Below, piece after piece: positions 55,081-64,000 of a stretch of DNA of 64,000 bases (positions within the stretch are counted from its first letter, which is position 1; every line of letters starts with the position of its first letter). The position numbers were made by a program, and so were the translations under genes. The stretch is from Leptodactylus fallax. Its lineage: Eukaryota; Chordata; Amphibia; Anura; Leptodactylidae. The DNA lies in the NCBI GenBank assembly GCA_947044405.1, contig CAMRHE010000166.1, positions 1,737,501 through 1,801,500 on the forward strand. Direction: 5' to 3'. Below the pieces are notes generated by a model. That model was not told the DNA's origin. It saw only the letters and a program-made list of their open reading frames with translations, and did no database searches.

Positions 55081-57623
55081 TATAAGTAGTATAAGATTAA
55101 CTTCTCCAAATGAACCACCATGTTACTAAAGTGCATTCTAGTAGTCACAAAAATATTGTTATCTTCAATGGTCATCAAGAAACCAATTATTTAGTATTTC
55201 TAGAAATGCTAGGGGATATCCTTTATTATTGATCAAGTAGTAACTAACTTTTCAACAAACTTTGTCTAATTCAATAGTACAGGTGAGGTTATAAGAAACT
55301 TTAGAACATATTTGATCAGAAATTAATGTTTCTGCTCTTATCAGACTGTTTCCCTGATCCCCTTCCCCTCTGCTAAACTGACTTTCCCCCTGAAAATTCT
55401 GCTATATCTATTTCCAGATGGACGGAAGTTCAGATTACACATGTGTATACAAATCTCTGGAGAAGAGAGGGAGAGAAGCGAGCAGAGAGAGATAGCATGA
55501 GATAAACAAATTTAGTGTGATGCTAGTGCTACAGCAAATAGGAGCTTTCTATCACAGCCAAGGTACTTTATATACATCTATACAAGTCAGTACATCTCTG
55601 TTTATGTCCTGCATGACCCTGGCATTGTTTCTGAGTGAGTGATAGAGAGACAGTCATAGAGCATATTCTTCCCTACTTATTGTGCAGTGTATGACAGTTA
55701 GTCTCCACTCATCAGCTCAGGGAGAACTGCAAACTACAGATATAGGTTGTTCTGTGGAAAAGTGCTTTATAATGTGGAAAACAAGGTATATAATGGCCAG
55801 AAATAAGCTTATTTCCCACGTATAAACACTGAACTATTGATTTATGCACAGCTTGTTTAAAGGTTACACAAAAAAATAAATTTGCTATATTTAGAGCCAT
55901 TATAGCTCATATTTCCACCTTTTATTAAGCTAGTTTGCTCTATTTCCCCTTGATATCAACAGCAGTATCAAGTGGAGGACCCATATCCCACCTTAGGTAA
56001 AACCCCACATTGCAGAAACACAGCGTTTTTTTGTTGCAGATTTTTTTTTTACAGATTTTTGGAGCCAAAGTCAGGAGTGGGTTTAACAGAAGGGAAATCT
56101 CTGCTTCCTTTATATTTTCCATTCTCTTTGAAGCCACTCCTAACTTTGGCTCAAAAAAATGCAGCAAAATGTGCCTCAAAAAACGCTGTAGGGCCTTAGC
56201 CTTAAAGAGGTTTTCCCATGAACATCGCCATATTTAAATTTGTAGAAAATTAAAAGTTCAACATTTTTGCAAATATAAGTAAACGTTTTGCAGAGTCTTA
56301 AAGATGTTCTCTAACTATTTTAACAGTGACAATCTTTTGTCTTGATCAGTTGCCAATGGATGCAACCATGAATGCAGGAACTTTCTATGGTCAAAAACCA
56401 AGTCATTCATGATTTCCTTATTGTGGCCGGGTTATTTTCTCATAAATGTAGTGTCCCTGTCTGATAACCTGTCCACATTGAGAAAATTATAGCTATGTTT
56501 CTGGAAAGGATCAGACCATGGAAAGCTCCTGCATTCATGGTCACATCAATTGTCAACTGATTAAGACAACAGGCTGTCATCATTAAGATGGTTAGAGAAA
56601 ATCTTAACAACTCTGCTAAATTTTTGATTATTTATATTATCAAAAATGTTTAACTTTTAATTGTCTACAACTTTAAAGCTAAGGCCCCATGCAATGAATT
56701 GCTGCCAAAAAACACTGTGAAAAAGACCGCAGTGGAAACGTATTGTGTTTTTTTCCATAGCGTTTTTCATAGAAAGTCTACAGAATTTTCCTCTGAAGAC
56801 TTCCTGTCTCTATTATATCTATATTAAACAGCTTCCCAGTACATTGTATGGAATATTTAGTGGTACCATTATAAAGTACAATTTGTTCCGCAAAAATTAA
56901 AACCTCATACAACCCCTTTAAGCTTTCCATGGCAACATATGAATCTTTCTCTAATTATAGCTAATCTGAACTCTGTGACGCTGAATCAATCAGCAGCTGA
57001 GGAGGAATATTTAAACCCTCGTCCTCCTCAACCAGGTAATTGGTTGCACCTGGTGTGGCATTCTTAACCTGATCGTGGACTGCTTTGAATTGACCTTTGG
57101 CTTGTTACTGGAAATCCGCTTGTCTTCTGATTTTGGCTCTGACGTTACCTCTTGGAACTGACCTTAGGCTTGCTACTGGAAATGTGCTTGTCTCCTGATT
57201 TGGTTTCCTCTCAGACTGACTTTTTTGCTTGAATGTTCACTTGCCTGATTATTTCTCCTGGTTCTGATCTGCCGTGCAAGGTATCGTCGGCTCTGGTTTG
57301 ATTTTAGTTAGTGGAGCGTTTATTTCTTGCACCAGTTTATGTGGTGATACAAAGACCACGAGAGAGCAAATTTTGCTGAGCTGCTCTCTTTCTGTAGCTT
57401 CACAGTTATAATAACAGATTAGCTAGATATGCTACATTGTTTCCATATTTACTATTCTGCTTTATGGGCATTGCGGAAACAGCACTGCTTGGCTGTCCTG
57501 CCCTAGGGGCTGGGACCTGGGAGTAGTTACTTGCATCTTCACAGCGATTTGCAGAGATGAGAATAACCCTTTAACCTGTCCACATACATTCATTTATTGT
57601 TGGCATATTCTAGAACAAATTGA
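55081..57623. other. Intergenic, one MITE, otherwise no gene
   Basis: Apart from the MITE at 55975-56215 and a partial copy of the same family at about 56675-56790 (AAAGCTAAGGCCCCATGCAATG), I see only AT-rich sequence. 56940-57560 has a CAACCAGGTAATTGGTTGCACC hairpin (57029-57050) and the imperfect repeat GCTTG.TACTGGAAAT (57101-57115, 57168-57182), probably from another unnamed element. Confidence 0.45.
55975..56215. mobile_element. Palindromic MITE, GGCTAAGGCCCCAC family
   Basis: AAAACCCCACATTGCAGAAACACAGCG mirrors ACGCTGTAGGGCCTTAGCC loosely, around GGAGCCAAAGTCAGGAGTGG and CCACTCCTAACTTTGGCTC. Confidence 0.68.
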
Positions 57624-57628
57624 ACATG

Positions 57629-58287
57629 TGTAAGGGTCTTGCCAAACGTAGCAACACCCTGACACTACTGCAGGGGTCTGGGAGGAAGGACAGAGACAAG
57701 TGAGCCCTAATCTCACCCCAGCCACTGTCCCTTCCTATTGCCTCAGTTACCCTAAACGGTAAAAGGACAACTAGAAGACAAGTCCTATACTGGGTAAGTG
57801 ACACACGGAACAGCACAAGACAAAACAAACGACAAAAAGAGAGGTCAGGAAGCCAAGGGGTCGGTAACAAACGAGCAATGCAGTACAAAGTCAAAATCCA
57901 AGAGAATAGTCAAAAGGCAAGCCAAAGGGTCAGAGAATCAAGTAGCAAGGTAGTAAGGAATATCACAAGGAGAGCAGGCAAAGACAGTGCAATAACCGGC
58001 CACTTGCTGAGAAAGTGACATCCTGTATAAAGAAAGTCTGGGCCCAGCCCCAGACCTGATAGGTACACAGGCTGTCAATCACACAGGCCAGGAAGAGATT
58101 AACTCTATGCAGTCCAGAGAGAAATGCTCAGAACACGGGTGTGGCCGGAAATCCATTACATTGACTAGGACCATGTTCAGACTGAGCAACAAGAAACCTA
58201 CGCAAGGAATCAAACTGAACACGCCTCCTTCGCCACAGCGTGCGAGCGGAGGGTGGCGCAGAGACCCAAACAGGCAGAGACGTTACA
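57629..58287 (-). repeat. 3' LTR of the Ty3/gypsy element
   Basis: Begins TGTAAGGGTCTTGCC and ends GACGTTACA on the plus strand (TGTAAC...CTTACA on the element strand). It differs from the other LTR at roughly ten positions, so about 98-99% identical by eye. Confidence 0.93.
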
Positions 58288-58303
58288 GTACCCCCCCTTT
58301 ATG
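58288..58303 (-). other. Polypurine tract
   Basis: On the element strand ATAAAGGGGGGGTAC lies directly before the TGTAAC start of the 3' LTR, the expected place for second-strand priming. Confidence 0.75.
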
Positions 58304-58459
58304 AGGGGCCACTGGACCCTCACCAGATAAACCAGTTTTAGTAGGACCCAGTATTTTCTCTGCCTTCAATTCCAGATCTCCCTGAACAACAACAACAGGC
58401 GCTGGAGGACCAAGCAAACGTTTTTTTATTCGCCTGGCGTTTCCAACCTTTACAGCTCC

Positions 58460-58870
58460 TCATTGACACAATCTAAGGTGTGTAAAACAATACAGTGGGA
58501 TGAGCAATGATCTCCCCACTTTAAGAACTCCCCCCTTACCCCAATCAAAAATAGGGCTATGGAGGTTCAACCAGGGGAGCCCCAAAATAATATCGGAAGA
58601 CAGATGCTCCACAAGAAAAAAGCTCATGATCTCTAAATGAGCAGAACCTACTTGCAACGTGATTAAGGGGGCTTTGAATCGGACCTTACCCCTGGCCAGT
58701 GGGGCAAAATCCGCTCCAGTAACCGCCAGAGGAGTGTCAAGTGGCAAAAGCTCAATGCCTAAAGCTGAGACAAACGAGAATGTGACAAAGTTTGCTGCAG
58801 ACCCAGAGTCAACTAAGGCCTGGCCAGAAACAGATCTGTCCCCAGAGGACAGAGACACAGATAACAACAT
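58460..58870 (-). pseudogene. Ty3/gypsy protease region
   Basis: A retropepsin-type aspartic protease with [10 protein letters not shown] (catalytic DSG at 58802-58810) and IILGLPWLNLHSP (the ILG motif followed by the usual PWL). The frame then ends close to the polypurine tract where the polymerase should follow. The flap region between them is present. Length is normal for the domain. Confidence 0.85.
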
Positions 58871-59226
58871 CTTATTGTTATTACTGCAAATACCTGGCTG
58901 CCTGAGTGGTTCTTCTGACTACCACTCAGGCACTGAAGCTCTTCCGCTGGTCTGCGAGGTCTGATCGAGCAGTCACTGATGAAATGACCGGAAGCACCAC
59001 AGTACAGGCAGAGGTTGTTCCTGAGACGATGCTCTCGTCGCGTCTTGACGTCCATAACTGCCAGTTGCATGGGTTCCACACCAGGAGTCATGGGAGAAAT
59101 AACAGGTTTTTCAGGAGAGAGAGAGGGAGAGACAGAAAACTTGGAAGAAGCAGACCCTATTCTCTCTTTAACATCTGGCTCAGCATATATAGACCCCAAA
59201 GACGAAAAAAAAATTTTCAAGGTCAA
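58813..59226 (-). pseudogene. Ty3/gypsy gag C-terminal part with CCHC knuckle
   Basis: Includes [14 protein letters not shown] (C-x2-C-x4-H-x4-C, 58969-59010), the nucleocapsid zinc knuckle, preceded by [15 protein letters not shown], a typical pre-knuckle segment of this group. It is out of frame with the N-terminal gag, and part of the capsid appears deleted at about 59200. Confidence 0.82.
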
Positions 59227-59548
59227 TCCACTCCTCAGCCCCAGGAGGGAATTTAAGGGCCCAAGCCTGTGGATCCCCCTGTAGGAGGGATATAACTACT
59301 CCTACCATTTGGGCCTGGGATGCATGTGGATTAATTCGAAAATATAGGCGACAGGACTCCCAGAAAGTCTCAAATTTTTCTCGGTCCCCCGAGAAACGAT
59401 CTGGGAGAAACATCTTGACCTTAAAAGGGGAAGAAACAGGCGGGGATGCTGCAGCAGCCACAGTAAGGGTCTGCACCTGTTTAGCAAGTTCAGCTACTAG
59501 ACCTGCCAAACCTTCCAACTTGGCCGCAAGGCCCTGAATAGGATCCAT
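59180..59548 (-). pseudogene. Ty3/gypsy gag N-terminal part
   Basis: ATG at 59546-59548 gives MDPIQGLAAKLEGLAGLVAE, a coiled-coil start, then LPDRFSGDREKFETFWESCR and [10 protein letters not shown], characteristic of the capsid of vertebrate Ty3/gypsy elements (also the origin of domesticated PEG10/RTL genes). The frame ends prematurely after [10 protein letters not shown]. Confidence 0.82.
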
Positions 59549-59595
59549 GCTGGTCCTATGGGAAGAAATGGCAGAAGGTAATGGGCCGGTTATTC

Positions 59596-60254
59596 TGTTA
59601 GGGTCTTGCCAAACGTAGTAATACCCTGACACTACTGCAGGGGTCTGGGAGGAAGGACAGAGACAAGTGAGCCCTAATCTCACCCCAGCCACTGTCCCTT
59701 CCTATTGCCTCAGTTACCCTAAACGGTAAAAGGACAACTAAAAGACAAGCCCTATACTGGGTAAGTGACACACGGAACAGGACAAGACAAAACAAACGAC
59801 AAAAAGAGAGGTCAGGAAGCCAAGGGGTCGGTAACAAACGAGCAATGCAGTACAAAGTCAAAATCCAAGAGAATAGTCAAAAGGCAAGCCAAAGGGTCAG
59901 AGAATCAAGTAACAAGGTAGTAAGGAATATCACAAGGAGAGCAGGCAAAGACAGTGCAATAACCGGCCACTTGCTGAGAAAGTGACATCCTGTATAAAGA
60001 AAGTCTGGGCCCAGCTCCAGACCTGATAGGTACACAGGCTGTCAATCACACAGGCCAGGAAGAGATTAACTCTATGCAGTCCAGAGAGAAATGCTCAGAA
60101 CACGGGTGTGGCCGGAAATCCATTACATTGACTAGGACCATGTTCAGACTGAGCAACAAGAAACCTACGCAAGGAATCAAACTGAACACGCCTCCTTCGC
60201 CACAGCGTGCGAGCGGAGGGTGGCGCAGAGACCCGAACAGGCAGAGACGTTACA
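59596..60254 (-). repeat. 5' LTR of the Ty3/gypsy element
   Basis: TGTTAGGGTCTTGCC to GACGTTACA, 659 bp, the same length as its partner. The primer-binding site should lie just below 59596 on the element strand (GAATAACCGGCCC), but I cannot match it to a specific tRNA. Confidence 0.93.
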
Positions 60255-60259
60255 ACATG

Positions 60260-61317
60260 CTCTTCCTTTTGTTGCCCCAGTAGATTAACATTAAAGGATA
60301 TGTTTCATGCAGCATCGTACAAAACTAGCAGATGTCAATGGATGATGTGTAAATAATATAAATAAGACATGAGTCTATTGTCTTGAATTCAAGTTTTATA
60401 TGTTCTAATAATAGATATCTCTAGATTTTAGTTGTATGTGTTGAAATGGATTGACACGTTGTTTTCCCTAGATTAAATTATGCCCCATTTGTCACTCAAA
60501 ATTTTCTATCAAATTATTTGGAAACATAGCCAAAACCTTTGTGTATAGCTTTCTATTGAGCCATCACTTTTCATTCATTCCTTGCCCATCTCTAGCCTGA
60601 CACTATTACAATCACTTTGAAAGAAACTAACAAAGAACACTTTAAAAGCATAGGAAACACTTCCAAAAAGCTATTATTGTGAAAAGCAGATGCCATTATA
60701 AGAATTGTCAGAAGTGCAGAAGATTACCTACAAAACGTTAGGTGCCAGTGTTTATGCAATATACAAGCTAGGCACCTGAATCCAAGTCTTTAATTTTCTG
60801 TGATGAGCTCTAGTAGAAAAACAGCTTTAAGGCACATGAAATTTAGGATTTTTATTGTTATTTTCTTCAAATGAAATTTTGAAATTTTAGGTAATCAGAA
60901 GTGATCTGGGGAAATGCTTGTCTAACTGTGTCAGATGCTGGATAGCTCTTAAAAGGATTGGCCCTATTGTATTAGAACAGTAGAATCCTGACAATGTTCA
61001 GTCCTCGGCATAAAAGCATACAAAGCAGCTCTTTACCCTGGCACATGGATGAGGTCCATGTAAAATTTCTTAGATTTTAGCACAAAAAGCAGCCTCATCA
61101 ATATACAGCGTTATGCTCTTTATTGTTAAATGTAGTGCATTTTAAGGCTGGATTCACACTGTGCATTTCTGTTGCATGTTTGTTGCAGTTGTGTTGGTTT
61201 TATCAATAAAAGCATTTTACTGTGCTATTACATATCTACATTTTAACTTGTGCTAAGGTAAGAATTTTTGGAAAGCACATGATTTGTATTGTTGATCAGT
61301 GTTAGCCATTTTCATGC
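60260..61317. other. Intergenic, no gene seen
   Basis: AT-rich sequence directly after the LTR element. No repeat or frame that I can support. Confidence 0.45.
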
Positions 61318-61542
61318 TTAAGGCTAAGGCCCCACTTGCGGAAACGCAGCTTTTTTTGTTGCTAATTTTGCTGCGGTTTTTTGATCCAAAGCCAGGAGTG
61401 GATTAAGCAGAAGGTAGAAATATAAGAACTTCCTATATATTTTCCATTCCTTTTGTAGCCATTCTTGGCTTTGGCTCAAAAAACCGCAACAAAATCTGCA
61501 ACAAAAAAAGCTGCGTTTCCGCAACGAGGGGCCTCAGCCTTA
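61318..61542. mobile_element. Palindromic MITE, GGCTAAGGCCCCAC family (best copy)
   Basis: TTAAGGCTAAGGCCCCACTTGCG, GAAACGCAGCTTTTTTTG mirrors the right arm AAAAAGCTGCGTTTCCGC, GAGGGGCCTCAGCCTTAA. TTAA at both ends. Centre CCAAAGCCAGGAGTGG / CCATTCTTGGCTTTGG. The arms are nearly complete. Confidence 0.82.
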
Positions 61543-61826
61543 AAGTATGTAAAAAGCTGTTGTGTACTAGTATCCATATGGCCCATTTTCACATTCTCCC
61601 TACTGTATGCAAACGAAACCCCACCTGCATGTAGCCACCAATGATTGCACAGATATACAGGAGGGTTTCATTCACATTCACAGGTAGCTGCTGGAGTGTC
61701 CTGTAGAACTGCATGGTTTTTAGCAATAATGGCTATCACATTTTTGCTATGCATTTCACCTTTAACCAATAGCAAATAAAGTAGTAATAGTGAACACCAA
61801 AAACGTAACTTTCAATAACTTATATA

Positions 61827-62279
61827 CACACGTGGACAAAATTGTTGGTACCCCTCGTTTAATGAAAGAAAAACCCACAATAGTCACAGAAATAACTTGA
61901 ATCTGACAAAAGTAATAATATATAAAAATTCTATAAAAATGAACAAATGAAAGTCAGACATTGCTTTTCAACCATGCTTCAACAGAATTTTTTTAAAAAG
62001 AAAACTCATGAAACAGGCCTGGACAGAAATGATGGTACCCTTAACTTAATATTTTGTTGCACAACCTTTTGAGGCAATCACTGCAATCAAACAATTCCTG
62101 TAACTGTCAATGAGACTTCTGCACCTCTCAACAGGTATTTTGGCCCACTCCTCATGAGCAAACTGCTCCAGTTGTCTTGGGTTTGAAGGGTGCCTTTTCC
62201 AGACGGCATGTTTCAGCTCCTTCCAAAGATGCTCAATAGGATTTAGGTCAGGGCTCATACAAGGCCACTTCAGAATATA
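61827..62279 (-). mobile_element. Tc1-like element, 3' fragment
   Basis: Terminus CACACGTGGACAAAATTGTTGG next to TA, then a minus-strand transposase end: [20 protein letters not shown] (with the catalytic Glu), HEEWAKIPVERCR, IASKGCATKY and stop (62046-62048). About 95 codons are open. The 5' two thirds are missing, cut at about 62279. Confidence 0.85.
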
Positions 62280-62808
62280 TTCACAGAAAAGAAAATCTAA
62301 TGGGAGACACCGATTGCCAATTGAATATAAAACTTCACTTTTATTATAATCCAATAAAATGTATTTATTAATACAGGGCACAATATAAAATCATACAAAA
62401 CTGCCAAACACAGCAGTCTGCTGTAAACTGCCTTTAAGCAGCAGTATATCCTAAGCCTAATTATGTTCTTTATAAGAAAAACTTGCAATAGTATACGGAT
62501 AGACAGCGTATCAGTGGATAGAGCTATAATCTCACCCTATATCTCACCACTAACTGAACTCCCTCATCCAAATATGCATGTCAGAACAAAACCTGAAATG
62601 GCTTCATAAAATAATTGAGCTAGTCACAAATTCCAGCAGGTGTATCCCCTTTTAACCCAGAGGCTACTGGCCTAATGCCACACCAACAGGGTTTGAAAGG
62701 GAAAACATCCTGTTCACTAAAACTCAGATAGAAGCCAGTTCAGCAATGTTTTAAACCACCAAGCGACATGCCTATATTCAGCCTATATCAGGTATTTATC
62801 CTCTATCA
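62280..62808. other. Unidentified 530-bp stretch
   Basis: Begins abruptly at the Tc1 breakpoint with AGAAAATCTAATGGGAGACACC. AT-rich with TTATTATAATCCAATAAAATG. No frame or terminal repeat recognised; possibly part of a retroelement that truncated the Tc1. Confidence 0.3.
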
Positions 62809-64000
62809 CAGGGGTAGGCAACCTTTTTTGTTCGGCGTGCCGATTTTAATAAAAAAATCAAAGATGAGGTACTCGGAGTGCCGGTCAATAATTGTAATTC
62901 TGACAACCCCTAAACTAAAGTCATATACCACAAACCATAACACAGAAGTGCTGCCACCAGATGCTTTAGGACACATGCGTTTACTGCTATTTCTTGGGAC
63001 GCTCCTGTACTTTCCGATTAGAAGCAATGAAAGTCCATGTACAGCCCCCAATTAGTGGTAAATGTAAGTGTCCAGGAGCACCGTATGGCAGCATCGTTAT
63101 GGTGAATACACACTATGTATCTGGATGCAGATATAGTCTTAGGCCACTGGAACTTTTACTTCAATGTAAAACTGCGTTCACATGGTGCATTTTTGCACAA
63201 AAAAAAATGCCTGTGTTTTCTGTGCAAAAACACATCCTTAATGCAGAAAACACACCATTATACAGAATAATGTCCCATAGCGGCCCCTGCACACGGTATT
63301 ATATCCCATAGCGGCCACTGCACAAGGTATTATATCCCATAACAGCCTCTACACACCGTATTATGTCACATAGTGGCCACTGCACACGGTATTATGTCAT
63401 ATAGTGGCCCCAGCACACGGTATTATGTCATATAGTGGCCCCTGCACACCGTATTATGTCACATAGTGACCCCAGCACACGGTATTATGTCATATAGTGA
63501 CCCCAGCACACGGTATTATGTCACATAGTGACCCCAGCACACGGTATTATATCATATAGTGGTCCCAGCACACGGTATTAGGTCCCATAGCGGTCCCTGT
63601 ACACGGTATTAGGTGCCATAGCGGTCCCTGCACACGGTATTAGGTCCCATAGCGGTCCCTACACACGGTATTAGGTCCCATAGCACTGCCTGCACACGGT
63701 ATTAGGTCCCATAGCGCTCCCTGCACCCGGTATTAGGTCCCATAGTGGTCCCTGCACACGGTATTAGGTCCCATGGCGGTCTCTGCACACGGTATTAGGT
63801 CCCATAGCGGTCCCTGCACATGGTATTAGGTCCCATAGCTCTCTTCAGACCCCAGAGTATAATAAGTGCAGGACCAAGAGAAGTGACAAACATAAAAAAA
63901 CAATGCTACTCACTTTTTTCTGCGCTCCGCAGCCGCTCTGTTCTCTTCGGCACTTCTGCCTGACGTCAGCGACCTCTGATTGAGTCTCTGGGGTCACGTC
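62809..64000. mobile_element. hAT-like element, right end outside the window
   Basis: CAGGGGTAGGCAACCTTTTTTG is a hAT-type terminus similar to that at 40351. The following 430 bp (GTTCGGCGTGCCGATTTTAA and more) lead to a minisatellite and then CTTCAGACCCCAGAGTATAATAAG at 63843-63866. No opposite terminus before the window ends. Confidence 0.5.
63235..63840. repeat. 31-bp minisatellite, about 19 units
   Basis: Units CCCTGCACACGGTATTAGGT plus CCCATAGCGGT, very regular at 31 bp. Left units read TTATGTCATATAGTGG, right units TTAGGTCCCATAGCGG, so two sub-families expanded side by side. It is the inverse pattern of the array at 46225-46810. Confidence 0.95.

Larger units (their letters stand above)
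57629..60254 (-). mobile_element. Ty3/gypsy LTR retrotransposon, pol-deleted
   Basis: Two 659-bp direct repeats enclose 1.3 kb, and a 5-bp duplication ACATG flanks the whole (57624-57628, 60255-60259). The element reads on the minus strand: gag pieces, a CCHC knuckle, then an aspartic protease, then directly a polypurine tract. Reverse transcriptase, RNase H and integrase are missing. It can only have moved with help, or was deleted after insertion. Confidence 0.93.

Noticed and set aside
58460..59548. A domesticated gag/protease gene (PEG10/RTL type)
   Set aside because: The frames are broken, gag has a deletion, and both LTRs and the target duplication are still present.

Overview
This is vertebrate nuclear DNA, most likely from an anuran amphibian (inference). 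The reasons are a split gene of about 36 kb with GT-AG introns, a CpG-rich promoter, and a dense mix of repeats: Tc1/mariner, hAT, Helitron, L2 and L1/Tx1 LINEs, a tRNA-derived SINE, many palindromic MITEs flanked by TTAA, and a Ty3/gypsy LTR element. No bacterial genes, CRISPR arrays, rRNA genes or operons were seen.

The only host protein-coding gene I can support is a heat-shock transcription factor on the minus strand, best matched to HSF3. Its start codon is at 41299 and its stop codon at 5338-5340. I placed twelve coding exons by splice sites and reading phase. Exons 1-3 encode the winged-helix DNA-binding domain, exons 4-6 the HR-A/B trimerisation coiled coil, exons 7-9 the variable middle, exon 10 an HR-C-like helix, and exons 11-12 the C-terminal activation region. 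Every junction keeps phase except exon 11 to 12, where either a weaker donor 16 bases downstream or a missed small exon is needed. A compact GC-rich promoter with ETS and GC boxes lies at about 41300-41640.

Region by region. 1-5300 is 3' flank: an edge-truncated, fairly intact Tc1 element, a decayed Tc1, a tRNA-Gly-like sequence and palindromic MITEs. 5338-41300 is HSF3. Intron 10 holds a mariner split by an L2 fragment, a minisatellite and a palindromic MITE that carries its own MITE. Intron 4 (12.7 kb) holds a broken L2 with a 58-bp tail fragment inside its reverse-transcriptase reading frame, then an L1/Tx1 3' end interrupted by a Tc1 element and a Helitron, the Helitron itself carrying a hAT MITE. 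41640-51400 is an accessory repeat domain: a 39-bp minisatellite, a palindrome of about 1.2 kb with a Tc1 element at its exact centre and a 2.55-kb hAT element in one arm, a second 1-kb hAT element, and several minisatellites. 51400-57600 is mostly unremarkable intergenic DNA. 57629-60254 is a young, pol-deleted Ty3/gypsy element with two 659-bp LTRs and a 5-bp target duplication. 60260-64000 holds a MITE, a Tc1 fragment and a hAT-like element carrying the same 31-bp minisatellite as the element at 45.4-48.0 kb.

The nearest thing to an undescribed system is the recurring link between hAT-type termini, an internal ATTATACTCTGGGGTCT-type palindrome, and expansion of a roughly 31-bp minisatellite, seen at several loci. 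All identifications rest on reading the sequence; no database search was run.
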